From NCBI GenBank assembly GCA_020746105.1, contig JAJGST010000082.1, positions 1-64,000 on the forward strand: DNA of 64,000 nucleotides, written 5' to 3'. The DNA is from Trogon surrucura. Its lineage: Eukaryota; Chordata; Aves; Trogoniformes; Trogonidae. This document shows positions 1 through 11,234 of the stretch, piece by piece. The notes below the pieces were generated by a model. The model was not told the origin of the DNA. It worked only from the letters and a program-made list of their open reading frames with translations, and ran no database searches. Within the stretch, counting starts at the first letter, position 1; the number at the start of each line of letters is the position of its first letter. The position numbers and the translations under genes are program-made.

Positions 1-339
1 TGGGATGGAATACTCTCGTTGGTCACCTGTCCTGTCTGTTACCCCCCGGAGGTGCCACCTTTTACTTCCTTGTGCCCCCCTCTTACTACCCAGCACCCCC
101 AGCGTGGCACACAAGAGCCAGCAGTGGCCTTGGTCACTATAGGAATAAGTATAAGCAAGAGCCTTTCTACATACCAGTCCCAGGCAGTGACTGTAAACAT
201 CAGGTGTTATCACTGCCAGTAGCACACACTGTCTGCAAAAACATGCTGCTGACTTCAGAATGTGCGGCCTTTTAGAAGACACTAAACTGAAAAGTAAAAA
301 TCACTAAACAGGACTGGGTTTTTAGCTAAACCCAGGACA
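1..339 (-). mobile_element. ERV solo-LTR-like fragment cut by window edge
   Basis: Read on the minus strand this starts TGTCCTGGGTTTAG at 339 and runs off the window. The same sequence, diverged, recurs at 12614-13437, 21018-21380 and 11170-11234 (landmarks: a block containing CACTAAACAGGACTGGGTTT, a CACCTGTCCTGTCTG block, a CAGCGTGGCACACAAGA block). A TGTC start and repeated occurrence in several places indicate an avian endogenous-retrovirus LTR family. No coding capacity. The distal end lies outside the window, so solo LTR versus part of a provirus cannot be decided. Confidence 0.65.
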
Positions 340-1680
340 CACACCCATGTACGTAAAACTTAAGTACGCAGCACGCGACATTCTTTCCCCGCTTCCCAAG
401 TCTCCAGTGGAGATGCAGAAAGCAGAAAGAACAGAGCATGCGAGGAACAGGTTTAGGTTCAGTCTGCAAAAGCAAGTTACTGTGATGAGTTTCCAATATC
501 AAAGTCCCGTCTGGAGAACAAAGGCTCCGTACCAAAAATATTTATTGTCAGACACACACAAATTGCTCCTGGTCTTTTTACACTGATTTCAGGCTACTCA
601 GAAGAGTCAGCTCTCCCCTTTCACACACAAAAACAGGGCAAGCAAGAGCCTACGGACAGCCCCACATCCTCCAAATTAAGTCTGTCTGCAAAGACTGCCC
701 ATTAACAGTAAGAGCTGTTGTCAGCCTGCGCCTTCTGGAAGGCAGCTACGTGAGATAAATCTCGATTTAATTGCGTTCCCTGGGCACCTGGGAATGATCC
801 CGGCCTATGTGGCCTCTGCGCGGGCACACGCGGCCCAGCAGAGATCCCGGGCACTGCGTGTGTTTTCCTCACATCAGGTGACAGTGGCTGGAGCGTACCT
901 ACAGTCCTCCTTGCCAATCCGCCGTTGCACCCCTATGTTCCAGCCCCCTCACTCAAGAAACAGCATTTGCTGGCAAAATTGAAGATATCGATTTAGGCTT
1001 GAAGGTTATATTAGAAAGTTATTCACAAAGACACACAAAAAGTACATACAGAGACGAACACAAATAGAGTTCAACAACAATAATTTGAATGAGGTCACCC
1101 TCTCAGGGAATGCAGCCATGGTGTCAGTCAGGTGTCATTAGTAGATATTGTTATTTGATGCACTAAGTGATGAAGGTGTTGAGCATTGTTCTTCAGGCCA
1201 AGTGACTAATCTGTTTTGTGGAGGAACGTTTGAAGCAGCGTTCATGGTGTAAAGAAGGAGACAGTCCACCCCCAGTCAAGTTTGTAATAGTCCTTGGTGT
1301 ACAGCTCTTACCTTCTCGGAGAAAATAACAATCAGAAACATTAGTATGAACGTTGGTTAGCATAACATAATTCTGCGACATTACTGAGTTTGACATTTTA
1401 ACTAAACACATTTTCAAAAGATATGCAGCTGCTAATTTTTAATAACGGCTGACAGATTAGTTCCTGTATAAGTCAGATAAATCTAAGTGTTTATATGTGG
1501 GTCCTGCAAAAATGTATCCAGGGCATGTGGCTGCAATACAAGACTACAAAGCATGACGAACCAGTCTGTGGTAGGGTAGGAAAAGAGCAGTGTCATCTCC
1601 TTCAAGCATTACATACGCTGTTGCTACCTCCCCTTCAGCTAGTATTATTGAAGGTGTGGTGATCACCCCTACAGATTGCA
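340..1680. other. Unassigned non-coding stretch
   Basis: No gene or repeat that I can name. Short open frames here are chance-length and show no family motifs. It lies between an LTR fragment and a decayed retroviral pol fragment, so it may include further unrecognisable retroviral DNA, but nothing in it demonstrates that. Confidence 0.4.
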
Positions 1681-1681
1681 G

Positions 1682-2330
1682 AGGTGTGCCTCAATTTCAT
1701 ATTGGATTTGTGATACTGGTAACAGTGCTGCAACGCTGTCTCCTGTGGATGAAGCACAGGTAGGCATCGAAGAAACCTGGAATACAGGAGCTGAGAAATC
1801 TGATATTAATAGAGGGTGTAAAATAAGCAGAGACTTTGGGGAAGTCTACCATGCGGCATTCTCGGGGGTTCAAATGACTCATCTTTTGGGTGAGCGAGAC
1901 ACGCCTTACTTTAAAGGGATAGTTTTGTACATGTTGCCACATTATTCCCTCTTGTTGAAGTACCTGAATAGTTTGAGTAATTTCCTCTTCCTCCTCTGGA
2001 ATACAATACTGTTTTACAGTTATAGCCTTGACAGGCAGCATGACAGGATCCCACTGTGGAAATACACAAAAACCGTGACAGGCTGGTTAGCAAATCCTCG
2101 TCCTGCCCACACATCAATACCCCAAATATATTCTTTAACTGCGGCAATTATCACTGCCATGGTAAATGGCCTGGCATGTCCTATTGTTAGGGTAACCTCA
2201 ATTGGAAGGGCAGAAGTTGGATTTCCCAAAAGCTCCGCTTTGGCTCTCTCAGCACTCCCCAGGCAGTGTCCTGCTTTGAGGTGGCAGGAGGGGGTAGAGG
2301 GGGGCTCTGGGCTGGTGGTGAGGCCAGGGG
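1682..2330 (-). pseudogene. Decayed endogenous retrovirus pol fragment (protease end to start of reverse transcriptase)
   Basis: On the minus strand several overlapping frames each carry part of a retroviral pol signature. About 2330-2060 resembles the end of a protease and the linker that follows it. About 2050-1910 resembles the start of reverse transcriptase (a KQY-IP type segment followed by a helix and a glycine). About 1900-1690 resembles the first RT motif, a degenerate R-M-VDF block. The pieces lie in order but in different frames with stops between, so at least two frameshifts have occurred and nothing is translatable. It resembles gammaretrovirus-like (class I) pol more than CR1 RT. 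A CR1 of the same strand begins about 100 bp upstream of it. The call is pattern recognition of diverged sequence. Confidence 0.5.
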
Positions 2331-2432
2331 GATTGGCTTTTTTGTGTGAACGATAGTTTTTGCCATCGGTGAAACATTTCTGATGTTGTAATCCCATCTG
2401 TTTCTGTTCATGGAACACCAGCTTGGACAAGG

Positions 2433-2828
2433 TCATAGAATCACAGAATCACAGAATCACAGAATGTCAGGGGCTGGAAGGGACCTCAAAGATCATCCAG
2501 TCCAACCCCCCTGGCAGAGGAGAGTCACCTACAGCAGAGCGCACAGGAACACGTCCAGGCGGGTTTTGAATGTCTCCAAAGAAGGAGACTCCACACCCTC
2601 CCTGGGCAGCCTGGGCCAGGGCTCTGGCACCCTCACAGTGAAAAAGTTTTTTCTCATATTTTTATGGAACCTCCTATGTTCCAGCTTCCACCCATTGCCC
2701 CTCGTCCTGTCAATGGACACCGCTGAGAAGAGCCTGGCTCCATCCTCCTGACACTCCCCCTTGACATATTTATAACCATGAATGAGGTCACCCCTCAGCC
2801 TCCTCTTCTCCAAGCTAAAGAGACCCAC
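2433..2828 (-). mobile_element. CR1 LINE, 5'-truncated 3' end
   Basis: The element starts on the plus strand with the reversed CR1 tail (tandem TCACAGAA units), then the conserved 3' UTR block (GGCTGGAAGGGACC, CATCCAGTCC) and the reversed C-terminal ORF2 codons. It breaks off near 2828 where other copies continue. The reversed reading frame shows the CR1 ORF2 C-terminal signature ([13 protein letters not shown]). About 400 bp, so a dead-on-arrival insertion. Confidence 0.92.
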
Positions 2829-3242
2829 ACCTGTTTTCCTGTTGCCTGTCCTGTCATCCTTCTTGACTTTCCTGTACTCACCATCCAAACAGAAGATCCT
2901 GACACTGCAGCCCCTATTTCCCTGCATCACCTGTAGCACTTGTCACTGTTGGTGTAATCAAAGGTTTTGGTGAAGAGGCACCCCTCCCAGGCAGTGCATT
3001 TTGATACTTTCTGTTATTGTCATGTTGTCTGGATCAGATCCTGTCCCCGACACATGAGCCATCCCCATCTGCTGCAACACGTTAATACCGTCCTCCTCTG
3101 TACACCAGTTTCCCAGGGTTGGTATTAAATTGTGCGTGTGCTATTAAAACTGCCTTGTCTGGGTGTCTTGTCTGGGTTACCTTAGTGACTAAAAAGGAAG
3201 TGTGAGTATTCAGGCCAAATATTAAAATTGAGGAGAAAGATC

Positions 3243-3445
3243 ATAAAATTATCATAGAATGTGTTGGTCTGCAAGGGCCCTTTAAAGGTCATCTAGTCCA
3301 ACCCCCCTGCAGTGAGCAGGGACGTCTTTAACTACATCACATTGCTCAGAGCCCCATCAAGCCCCACCTTGAAAGCCTCCAGGATTGGAGCTTCTACCAC
3401 CTCTCAGGGCAACCTGTGCCAGTGATCCTCCTGCAAAGACAGTAT
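3243..3445 (-). mobile_element. Old CR1 3'-end fragment
   Basis: A diverged CR1 tail (ATCATAGAATG) is followed by a CATCTAGTCCAACCCCCCTGC block and AGCCCCACCTTGAAAGCCTCC, the layout of an older CR1 subfamily. The tail is a single decayed unit and the body differs strongly from the young copies elsewhere in the window, so this is an ancient insertion. Confidence 0.8.
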
Positions 3446-4044
3446 CCTGCAGTGAAAGGACCTGTTTATAAACACATGGTTCTTTTATTTAATGCAATTT
3501 TCAGACTTCTATTAAGAAAAGGTCATAGATTTTACAACAAGGTCTGTCAAGTTTAAAAAGTCTGTTGTTCTTTTGGAGGGCTTAGTAAGTCCAAACAACA
3601 AAACAATGATGCGGGAAGATACCTGATTCTAAGGCAGTTCAAAGGGAGTATCGGGAACTTCCCTAGAGTGAAAGATGGGAAAAGATGTTGAGAGAGGATG
3701 CTCGTTTGAGAGGTGTCATGTACTAAGGATGTAATTACCATGCAAAGTTGCAAAATCAGCAAAACCAAAGCAAATGTGAAAAAAAAATAAAATAATAATG
3801 ATATATTTATTTGGAGGAAGGGCAGAAAAAGGAATTATGAGGGGTAACAAACAATATTAGGGCTGTCCTGTGCTTAGCAGTACAGTTTGTGGCAGGACAA
3901 TAAACCTGTTATTCTGATCACATCATGTGTTTGATTTGCTTTCACTGTCAAAAATTTCCCTAGTGCTGGTGAAGAAACTCCCAAAAGAGACAGAGGACAA
4001 ACCGAGCTTTCTAACAGACTGCTTCTGGTTCAGATGGGGCATGG
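3446..4044. other. Unassigned non-coding stretch
   Basis: AT-rich sequence with no recognisable gene. It ends at the left 5-bp duplication (TGAGG) of the LTR that starts at 4050. Confidence 0.4.
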
Positions 4045-4049
4045 TGAGG

Positions 4050-6268
4050 TGTCATGGGTTTGAGTCTGTCAGGGTTTTTAGTAGCAGGCTGAGAGCTGTG
4101 GAGAATGTCTTTCGAGAAGCTTCCAGAATGTCTCCCAGCCCCAGGCAAAAGTTGGACCCACCTCTGGCCAAGGCCAGGTCAGTCAGTGCCTCTGTGATCA
4201 ATGTGTTTAAGAGGGGAAACCTATTGGGCCACTGCCCCTTTTTTTCTGTCTCTCTGATTATCTCTTTGTGTCCTGCCTTTTGTGTTGGGGAATTTTTCTA
4301 TTTGGAGGTGTTGTGATAAAACGGGCAACAATTGCTGTTGCAAAAAGAGGGGCAAATCAGTCTGGCAGAAGCTAAACCCCCTTGCATTCCAGCTTGTTCG
4401 CAGACGTCAGAGGGGCTGGGGCGGCTGGGCTCAGGTTCTGAGTGATGCCCAGCTCCACGTTACTAATGTGACTCGGTCAATTGCCTTCGATCTGGCAGCG
4501 CCCCTGGAATTACGAGGCCATTCTTCACAAGGGTGGCAATATACTCACATGGCCAAACTCCGTGGGTAAAGGGTCAACAGGGACTCACACGGCCAGATCA
4601 GAATCAAATATAATTTATTTAGGCAACAGATACACAAATCCGTTTTGATTGCCGGTGATAGTGACTGACTGCAAAGCACGGGCAAAAGTTACAGATGTAA
4701 TAGATTATGAGCAGCTCTGTAAACATTTCCTGAGTATCCCGGGGCAGCACTTGGTGAGACCAAGTGTTTGGACCTTACCCAAAGGCGTCCCTGTGGAGGG
4801 GAAGAGAGGCTCAGCCTGTCGACTGATCCCAGGAGTCAGAGCTGGTCTGTGGTGGTATCTCCCCTGACGATGGTGGAGTCTTCCCTGACATCCTCTCTCT
4901 CTTGGGACATTTTTATACTATTTGTTACCTTTCAGGTGGAGCTTGAGGGGCCTTGGTCATGCATATCTTTACTGTGATTGGTGTAAATTTTCCTCGCTTC
5001 GCTTTTAAAGGTATAGACTAGAAAAATTCAATGTGCAAGCTCAGTGAGGGGTGGTCACACCTTGGAAGCAGGTAGCTTTTGGGATGGAGGTGTGTTTTGG
5101 TATTATAATGAGATTATGATGAGCATAGTTCACCCAAAGGACAGCATCTACTGGCCCGCGGTATTAAATGTGCAGTTAACTGGCTCCTTGATGTCTCCAG
5201 GTTCCTCTGTGTTCACAGAGCTTGACCACTATATCTCCATGCAGTTTTCTCTTAGAGTCAGAAGATCAAGCTTCCTTACTGCTACCAACCCCTAGGTTTG
5301 CTTTGGAAAACCTTTGTGGCGAGAGCTCCTTTAATACCAGTTGCACCCTGTCCTGGAAACTTTCTCGATGTTCCAATGTGTGAGCAAAGCTATGTAGGTA
5401 ATTAAGTAATTTTAGACAATTATCCCACGTGAAACTACGTGAGAAAGGTTGGTTTGTGAGGGTCAAGTGCTCTTGCAATGACTTTACCAAGATGGTTGCC
5501 TTGCGGTCAGAACTGAAGTCTAGGCAGAAGTGCCCTAATCCCACGGGAGGAGGGGGACATGAGAGGAAAAGAAAGGAGTGCGGTCAGTGAGGAAAGGGAG
5601 GAGAAAGGCATTGCAGCAGAGCATTTCCCTGGAGCCCCGTGGTGAGTGAGATGGCAGGGAGAGAATTGCCTGCATGCTGAGGAGATCAACAGTGGTGAGA
5701 ACACCCAGGATGCAGTGGTACGTGGAGAACCGCTCGCCAGGGGAGAGAGAGACTGCACAGGAGTGGAGGATGCACCCAAAGCAACCCACGATTCCAAGGT
5801 TGGTCCCACACTGGTGGGAATTCTGTGTCTTCTGTGAGATGGACACCACATGGCATCGGGGGAAGAATTCAAGGACCCCTCTTTTCTCAAAAGGAAGGAC
5901 AGCCCTGGACAATGAGTGATGGCCAGACGGACAGCACCCCCAACCCCCCTTGCTCCAGTGTGAGGGAGGAGGTAGCTGGGAACGTGGGAGGGGTGGTTGG
6001 GGAAGTGTAAGATCAGGTTGTATTTATTTATGCATTCCTCTCGCTATCCTACTCTGATCTAGTTGATAACTGGTTGTGGTAAATTATATTTATGTTTTCT
6101 CCCCAAGTCTACTCGGTTTTTTACCTATGACTATAAATCCTAATCTCACTCCTTGACCTTTTTTAGTTGAATTTCCTCCCTCTCCATTCCTGTGGAGACG
6201 GGGGTGGGGGGATGAGTGAGCAAATGGCTCTTTGGTTCTTTATTTTCTGCCCGGCTCAAACCACGACA
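4050..6268 (+). mobile_element. Solo LTR (ERV) interrupted by a second LTR
   Basis: Starts TGTCATGGGTTTGAG and ends CTCAAACCACGACA, near-perfect inverted termini. It is flanked on both sides by the identical 5-bp target duplication TGAGG (4045-4049 and 6269-6273). The body matches the LTRs at 45617-46664 and 57011-57911 (GTTTGAGTCT, CAATCAGTG, and the downstream TTTCTCCCCAAGTC block after the poly(A) region), which sets plus orientation. The match is broken between 4309 and 5545 by a foreign segment. Without it the LTR would be about 980 bp, close to its relatives. A 5-bp duplication is typical of class I or ERVL-type integration. Confidence 0.85.
4309..5545 (-). mobile_element. LTR-like insertion nested inside the 4050-6268 LTR
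   Basis: This 1.2-kb segment is absent from the sister LTRs at 45617 and 57011, whose sequence runs straight across the point (TTTTTCTG-TTGGAGGA). It begins TGTTGTGATAAAAC and is flanked by GGAGG on both sides (4304-4308 and 5546-5550), consistent with a 5-bp target duplication. The minus strand carries AATAAA near 4614-4619, which suggests a minus-strand LTR. Its exact right terminus is uncertain because no clean CA end is visible next to the duplication. Confidence 0.65.
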
Positions 6269-6273
6269 TGAGG

Positions 6274-6884
6274 TTGGAATTAGAATCACAGGCCTTCATA
6301 CATATTTTGTTCTATGACCATTCCCAGTCCAAGGATAGGGAGAAGATGAAGATTTTTAGTGCAGGAACCTCTGTGACCACCTGTACAGACAAAGCAGAGC
6401 AGCTTTACCCTCTGTGGCTGGAGTACACCTTGAATACACTTTGCATTTATAGAGCAGAATTGGAAGTGAACACTAATATATTCACACCGAACACTAACAT
6501 GGTCAGATGACAAGAACATGGTCAAATGACAAGTGTGAGACAGACAAGTGGCATGCAGCTGTCTTCCTGTGAGATGTATCAGGGAGTAGTTAGAAGCTTG
6601 TGGAATTGATTGATCCTGAGCCTGAAACTCCTGTAATGCAATGCAGGCAGAGCCTGACCATTCTAAAAAGAATGAGTGATTAACGACATAAACTTAGGCA
6701 TTCTGAGCTACCTACCAAAGAGGACAGAATTATCATTCCCAGTATTTAGGAGGCAAATGTAAAATAGTCAAAGTAAAGATGAACTTTTTATTATGAGTTT
6801 CAAAGTAAATGTTGAGTTCACTTAAAGAGAGTAACATATCTGAGCATGCAGAGTCGTAGCATCATAGGATTGTTGAGGCTGGGA
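6274..6884. other. Unassigned stretch, possible CR1 tail at its end
   Basis: Nothing gene-like. Around 6858-6884 the words CATCATAGGATTGTTGAGG resemble a decayed reversed CR1 tail immediately before the next LTR. Confidence 0.3.
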
Positions 6885-8211
6885 GAGCTGGGTTAGCTTT
6901 GCAGTTGTATCAGCTCTACATAGCAAGGTTTTGGTAGCAGAGGCAGAGGCTGCAGGGTGGCCTCTGTGACAAAAGACCAGGGGCTACCCCCATGTCAAAC
7001 AAAGCCAGTTTCAGCCAACTCCAAAACAGACCCACTACTGCCCAAAAATAAGCCAATCAGAAAAGGTGGTGTCATCTCTGTGACAACATATTGAAGAAAG
7101 GATAAAAGCACTGTGTGGCAGATTTGAGAGAGAGGAGTGAGAAAAATGTGAAAGAAAGAGCCTTACAGCCACCTAAGAGAATGAGGAAGGAGAGGGAGGA
7201 GGTGCTCCGTGCACTGGAGCAGAGATTCCTCTGCAAGCCGTGGAGAAGACCATTGCATGTTGTCCTCCTACAGCCCGTGGAGGACCCCAGCCTGCATCAG
7301 GTGAAGATGCCTTGAGCAAAGCTGCAGCCAGTAGACAGTCCATGGTAGAGCTGGCTTCTGGCAGGAACTGCCATCAGTGGGGGACCCATGCCGGAGCAGT
7401 CTGTTACTGATGGACTGCACACTGTGCAGAAGACTCATGCAGGAGCAGTTCGTGAAGAACTGCGTCCAGTCGGAGGGACTTCACAGAATCACAGAATCAC
7501 AGAATGTTAGGGATTGGAAGGGACCTTGAAAGATCATCAAGTCCAATCCCCCTGCCAGAGCAGGACCGCCTAGATAATGCTACCTAGGAATGTGTCCAGG
7601 CAGGTCTTGAATGTCTCCAGAGAAGGAGACTCCACAACCTCCCTGGGCAGCCCGTTCCAGTGTTCCGTCACCTTCACTGAGAAGAAATTTCTTCTCGAGT
7701 TTAAGTGGGTAGCTTAAACTCGAGACTTCATGCATATCCACGCATGTTAAGTTCAAGAGAGGAGAAACATCACAGAAGAAATGGTTGATTATATTGGGTC
7801 CACAGTATGGTAGCTGAGAGGTGAAAAATACTTTTCAGGAGAGAAGTGTGAGGAAGGACCAGCAGAGTCAGTACTGTGAACCGACCACAATCCCATTCTC
7901 CATCCCACTGTGCCACTGGGAAGGCAGGAGGGAGAAGAGTCAGAAGTTAAGAAGTGAAGTTGAGCCTGGAGAGATGGAGAGGGAAGGTGTTATTGGTTTT
8001 GTCTTCTCACCATCCCGTTCTACTTCTAACTAGTAATAAATTGAATTTTCCATGTCTGATTTGCCCATTAGGATGACTGGTAAATGATCTTCCTGTTATT
8101 TATCTCAACATATGAACTTTTTTTATCTTATTTTCTGCCCATTTTGCTGAGGAGGGGGAGTGAGAGAGTGGTTTGTTGGGCATCTGACAGCCAGCCAAGG
8201 TTAAGTCACCA
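6885..8211 (+). mobile_element. ERV LTR interrupted by a CR1
   Basis: Plus-oriented avian LTR. Landmarks are a TATA-like GGATAAAAGCACTGTG near 7100, the repeated GGAGCAG-TT(C/A) motif block at 7392-7460, a poly(A) signal AATAAA near 8034, and a U5 ending in GACAGCCAGCCAAGG. The tandem GGAGCAGT motif spacing is characteristic of an abundant avian ERVL-like LTR. A 230-bp CR1 sits at 7484-7723 and splits it. The left boundary is approximate and I found no target duplication. An open frame at 7115-7315 within it is not a gene. Confidence 0.65.
7484..7723 (-). mobile_element. Short CR1 insertion with fold-back 5' end and 7-bp flanking repeats
   Basis: The reversed CR1 tail (CACAGAATCACAGAATG) and 3' UTR are followed by the last ORF2 codons, truncated after about 225 bp. 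At the truncated end a 13-bp perfect inverted repeat, TCTCGAGTTTAAG (7693-7705) and CTTAAACTCGAGA (7713-7725), surrounds a 7-nt loop. GACTTCA occurs at both edges (7477-7483 and 7724-7730). CR1 normally leaves no clear target duplication, so both features are unusual. It inserted into the LTR at 6885-8211. Confidence 0.85.
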
Positions 8212-9012
8212 GTGTCTCCAAATCACCCTCTGAAACTGAGCACACGGGCAAGCAGTAAATCTGTCTGGATGAGTCGTGTTGACTGGTCAGGCCTCCTTAC
8301 CTCACAGAGGGGTCTTCCCCTATTACTGTGATTTGCCACATCTTTTTTGTTAAGACTCAGATGGCACTGATTCTTCTCTGGATACAGCATTCAGTCACCC
8401 ATCTACTTCCAGGGCACCTTGCCTAACTTTGTCTTTCTGTATACACTTTGATCCTAGCCTAGGCTATCCAATTTGTACCTCATCAGTTGGCACAGAACCT
8501 TCTGGAACAATATTTGAAGGATATCATCTAGGGTATCTCAAGGGGTACTAAACACCTACACTCAGACAACTGAATCTTAACTCCTATCTCACACTTCTTC
8601 AGGTAGGCACAAGAATTAAGAACCCTTAATCTGACAGCTGTCTCGCATCTCTACAGTCCAGTCAATGGGGAAAAAGAGGCACCAGCAAAACAGAATTCAG
8701 ATGACATGTTATGTATCTGGAGATGAGGTTCTTTCATGCTTTTCTCTTATTAACTACAAGAAAGCCAGGGTTGGATTTCCCAAGTTTGATGATTCATTTC
8801 TAAAAGCTTTGAAGCACAACTTTTTTTTTTGTTAATGAAATCGTACAAGTAATACCACAAATAATTTCTTGAAAAAGGTTTCAAACTTCCTATTCTTGCA
8901 GTCTACTGTATTAACATTAACAGTGCATTTAGCTCTTGAGCACCAAACTATAGAGGCCTACAACAGCGTCTTTTCTAACTGCAGGTCTTTTTTATCTATT
9001 TGAATCAACCAT
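8212..9012. other. Unassigned non-coding stretch
   Basis: No open frame or recognisable repeat between the LTR end and the pentanucleotide tract. Confidence 0.4.
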
Positions 9013-9015
9013 GGC

Positions 9016-9175
9016 GAAGGGAAGGGAAGGGAAGGGAAGGGAAGGGAAGGGAAGGGAAGGGAAGGGAAGGGAAGGGAAGGGAAGGGAAGGGAAGGGAAGG
9101 GAAGGGAAGGGAAGGGAAGGGAAGGGAAGGGAAGGGAAGGGAAGGGAAGGGAAGGGAAGGGAAGGGAAGGGAAGG
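9016..9175 (+). repeat. Perfect (GAAGG)32 pentanucleotide satellite
   Basis: Thirty-two uninterrupted copies of GAAGG (equivalently AAGGG), 160 bp, all purine on the plus strand. The apparent open frames on both strands are artefacts of a repeat without stop codons. The perfection suggests recent expansion. The G-rich strand has regularly spaced GGG runs able to form quadruplexes, and the polypurine-polypyrimidine duplex could form triplex DNA; those are inferences from composition. Confidence 0.98.
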
Positions 9176-9179
9176 GAGT

Positions 9180-11169
9180 CAAAAAGTGTCTTCAGTTAAA
9201 AGATATTGCTTCATTTTTTGTTTTTATTTGCACAAAAATTCACAGATATTCTGTGAGAAGTAAGGTTTACTATGTGGCTTCTCACTAAAAAGATTTAATT
9301 CAAAGCCCACATTTTCTATAATTCCTTTTTACTAGCTTCATTAGCCAATATACTTAAAGAAATTGTTATTGATATCCATTATAAGAAATGCTAAATTAAT
9401 GAACACTTCTATTTCACTTACAAATTTGAGTCCTTGTATGAACCATTTTGAAGTTGTATGATCACCTGAAATTCAGAGAGACTGTGCCGCGATGTCTGTT
9501 CATTATTTCATTTTCCCAAAGACTTCATCTGTGCATTTGTTTTGTTCTTCCAAAGGGACCAGTCACATAAACGAATTATTTCTTCTTTCTTCCCTAGACT
9601 GGCAATAACATTTGTCACTGAGCTTAAAAAAAACTTCACAACTTTAACCCTGAAAACAGAAGGTCTGGAAATCTTCCAGTAGCCAGGAATAGATCAAACA
9701 AATAAGCAGAATTCCTGATTTTGATTAATTATGTTTTCAAAGTTTTGCGGCTGAAATTGTTGATGAAGTTGCTGAACAAGATGTACATTTGGTCATTAAA
9801 CAGGTCTTCTATTCTAAGGCATGTAACAAAAAGGTCCATCTTAATCAACAGAGAAAAAGGGATTTGGGGCTTCATCCTGACGCTGCAGGTATGACAAGGA
9901 GAACATTCTTTATCCTACATTTAAAGATCTATCATGAAGTTGTACCCATATGAGCTGATACTTAAACAGTGGAGAGAATCAGCCATTGGGTGGAATTTAT
10001 GTTACACCAAATAAAACAGTTAAGACACAAATTACTTCAATCATACTCTGAAAAGAAAAGATCTGTTACAAAACAACCTTGTGCAATTAGCTCAAATGGA
10101 GATAATGTCAGTGCTGGATGAGACGAGTCTCAACCCTGACTACAGATTTTCCGAAATTTGGAAGCTCAGCTGAGCTGCCTAGTTAAGAGCTTAGTCGTTG
10201 ATAGTCTTATGTGTCAGCAATAAAACATCGACATCTTCTTAGGTCATTCAATATGGTCATTATTAGCTACTCCCACACAGCTAAAGGGATTGATTCCCAA
10301 AAACACCAGGCCAAAGGGTGCAGAGGGATTTACATTGATTTTGCTCATGTTTGATCCCCTTTGGAATATCCGGGACAATTCTGCATAGCATTTTATCTAG
10401 ATTTCCTCTTAAAGATCTCTGATGCCCTGAGCATCTCAGAAAAATTCCTTCCCCGTTATTACTTTTCTTTTCTCCCACCTCAGGTTGCCTGAAATACTTG
10501 CAGACTTTTGTTTTATCCAATCAGTTTACTGTTTCTTGTAGTATGAATGTGTGGGTACCATGCATTGCATGTAGGGACAGTTGAGGGTATCAAATCTACT
10601 GGAATTCAGTCTAGTATAATGGAAGTCAAACCAGCACGTTTTCATTTATCATGCCCTAAAGGAGAGAGCTTTTAAATATATAATCCTTAGATCTGGAAAT
10701 GTTTAGATCACTCCAAAAATTTCCTGGCTATGAATAAGCAAACATGCAGTGACTTGGGATTGCAACTTGGGAATGAAGTGCTGGTAAAGTTACTGATAAT
10801 ATAGAGTCATCCTTAAATGTTTCTGTTAGAATAACACGTATCATTTCAGAGGAATGTGTTTCTCCCCCACAAGCACTTCAGAGACAGCCCAGATGAATGA
10901 CTTGACTCTATGAGGAACTTGTCCTCTGTATAAAAATATTTTGATGACTCATGTCCTTTGCTGTTGTTGTTGTTAATTTATCTAGGTACATATGTTAAGG
11001 ATACTCATTTTTCAATGCTCTCTATATATGTATTCTCACTATTCTATGATTTTCAAAACTGAGAAAGAATTGCATTGATAATATTTGATTATATCGTCAT
11101 AGTTAATAAATTGGGAAAAATAAATTTAGATTATTATTTAATTTACAGTACACATTTTGTAGTACAACT
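9180..11169. other. Unassigned AT-rich stretch
   Basis: Two kilobases with no supported gene or repeat. The one open frame over 70 codons (10281-10520, minus) shows no family signature. Confidence 0.4.
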
Positions 11170-11234
11170 GATTGGTGCTGCCTGGAAAGTAAAAATCACT
11201 AAACAGGACTGGGTTTCTAGCTAGACCCAGGACA
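11170..11234 (-). mobile_element. 65-bp LTR end fragment
   Basis: A short block ending CTAGACCCAGGACA closely matches the LTR end at 280-339, including the shared AAAATCACTAAACAGGACTG. Only the 5' end of the minus-strand LTR is present. The rest is absent, so this is a truncated or partly deleted copy. Confidence 0.7.

Noticed and set aside
1676-2356. A 226-codon plus-strand frame
   Set aside because: The retroviral pol similarity is on the opposite strand; the plus frame shows no family motif and is its shadow.
9000-9263. Open frames across the GAAGG tract on both strands
   Set aside because: The repeat has no stop codons in several frames, so the frames are artefacts of composition, not genes.
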